Assembly: GCF_041102575.1 (NCBI RefSeq)
Contig: NZ_JBGCUE010000002.1
Location: 186,001-250,000, forward strand
From: Tenuifilum sp. 4138str
GTDB lineage: Bacteria > Bacteroidota > Bacteroidia > Bacteroidales > Tenuifilaceae
Length of the DNA stretch: 64,000 nucleotides
Direction of reading: 5' to 3'
Within the stretch, counting starts at the first letter, position 1; each line of letters begins with the position of its first letter. The notes under the pieces are model-generated. The model saw only the letters and a list, made by a program, of their open reading frames with translations. It had not been told where the DNA came from and made no database searches. Below, piece by piece: positions 63,398 to 64,000 of the stretch. The translations under genes and the position numbers were made by a program.

Positions 63398-64000
63398 TTA
63401 AATGATCAGCATAGCATCGCCGTAAGTGCCAAAGCGGTATTTCTCCTTAATGGCAACCTTGTAAGCATCCATAACCTGATCGTACCCGCCAAATGCACAA
63501 ACCATCATTAGGAGGGTTGATAAAGGCAAGTGGAAGTTTGTAACCAGCATGTTTGGTACAGCAACCTCGTATGGCGGGAAGATAAACTTGTTAGTCCACC
63601 CGCTGTATGGCTTTAGGAAGCCATCGGTTGTCACGGAGCTCTCAAGGGTGCGTAGCACGGTTGTGCCAACAGCGCAAACGTTGTGCTGGTCGCGTTTGGC
63701 CTTGTTAATGATGTTGGCGGCATCGTCACCTATCCAGATCTGTTCCGAATCCATTTTGTGCTTGGTCAAATCCTCAACATCAACAGTTCTGAAGTTGCCT
63801 AAGCCAACATGAAGGGTAATCTCGGCAAAGTTTATTCCTTTAATCTCAAGCCGTTTGAGCAGATGCTTGCTGAAATGCAGGCCTGCGGTTGGAGCTGCAA
63901 CTGCACCCTCGTGCTTGGCGTAAACGGTTTGGTAACGCTCACGATCTTCGGGTACAGCCTCGCGCTGTAGGATATGCTTTGGAACAGGCATCTCGCCTAA
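63398..64000 (-). CDS. queA: tRNA ribosyltransferase-isomerase QueA, C-terminal part
   Basis: The frame continues past the window edge, so about 200 C-terminal residues of a ~350-residue enzyme are seen. It converts preQ1 in tRNA to epoxyqueuosine using S-adenosylmethionine. [47 protein letters not shown] and the C-terminal [19 protein letters not shown] are all diagnostic. The ATG at 63991 is internal to the protein, not its start. Confidence 0.95.
   Translation of the reverse strand, partial: LGEMPVPKHILQREAVPEDRERYQTVYAKHEGAVAAPTAGLHFSKHLLKRLEIKGINFAEITLHVGLGNFRTVDVEDLTKHKMDSEQIWIGDDAANIINKAKRDQHNVCAVGTTVLRTLESSVTTDGFLKPYSGWTNKFIFPPYEVAVPNMLVTNFHLPLSTLLMMVCAFGGYDQVMDAYKVAIKEKYRFGTYGDAMLII

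Overview
The window reads as a chromosome segment of a member of the Bacteroidota, probably an environmental Bacteroidales/Marinilabiliales-type organism. The evidence is as follows. Many genes are preceded by the Bacteroidota promoter signature TTTG-N19-21-TAnnTTTG instead of a strong Shine-Dalgarno sequence. A giant secreted protein carries SprB-type repeats and a type IX secretion (T9SS) C-terminal sorting domain. The gene order sigma-54 activator - lptE - TPR protein - secG is also typical of the phylum. Most genes are chromosomal housekeeping or envelope genes. Accessory DNA is concentrated at 6.5-8.0 kb, 12.4-20.3 kb and 25.7-26.6 kb.

Layout. 1-6.5 kb: a partner-switch signalling operon (SpoIIE phosphatase, SiaB-like kinase, SiaC-like phosphoprotein) followed directly by a large ABC exporter and two secreted proteins. 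6.5-7.7 kb: an IS256-like insertion sequence with a 9-bp target duplication, sitting in the T-tail of a terminator. 8.0-12.3 kb (minus strand): PfkB sugar/nucleoside kinase, tRNA-Asn, hydroxyacid dehydrogenase, 3-methyladenine DNA glycosylase, O-antigen ligase-like protein. 12.4-16.7 kb: a second, receptor-type SpoIIE phosphatase between two ~265-bp direct repeats. 16.7-20.0 kb: an AT-rich, one-directional array of unknown genes separated by 125-145-bp imperfect palindromes, resembling an integron cassette array without an integrase. 20.3-25.7 kb: MeaB GTPase, ThiF-like protein, riboflavin synthase, histidine kinase, secreted protein, DapD. 25.8-26.6 kb: a compact IS1595-family element with a 7-bp target duplication.

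27.3-35.4 kb: split transketolase with a methylglyoxal synthase homologue between the halves, an ECF sigma/anti-sigma/Spy-like trio, a second SiaC-like protein, SufE and a SufT-like protein, a DMT transporter, an S41 protease, and ruvC, whose leader is an 11-unit heptamer tract. 35.4-42 kb (minus): aminotransferase, DUF1573 protein, SecG, TPR protein, LptE, sigma-54 activator, and two tandem sulfotransferases. 42.1-47.6 kb: the giant T9SS protein. 47.6-56.1 kb: glycosyltransferase, a cNMP-binding histidine kinase divergent from a Cache/HAMP/GAF/PAS sensor, a DUF2797 protein, a PspC-PadR-PspC operon with a candidate operator, and tRNA-Gln. 56.1-60.4 kb: an MBOAT acyltransferase with two SGNH proteins (surface O-acetylation). 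60.4-64 kb: ArsC-like protein, double-CAP protein, class I fumarase, and the C-terminal part of QueA.

A recurring theme is phosphatase/kinase partner switching: two SpoIIE outputs, one SiaB and two SiaC paralogues, only one of which keeps the phospho-acceptor threonine. This module and the cassette-like array are the most promising places to look for new biology. All functional calls come from reading protein motifs; no database search was run.
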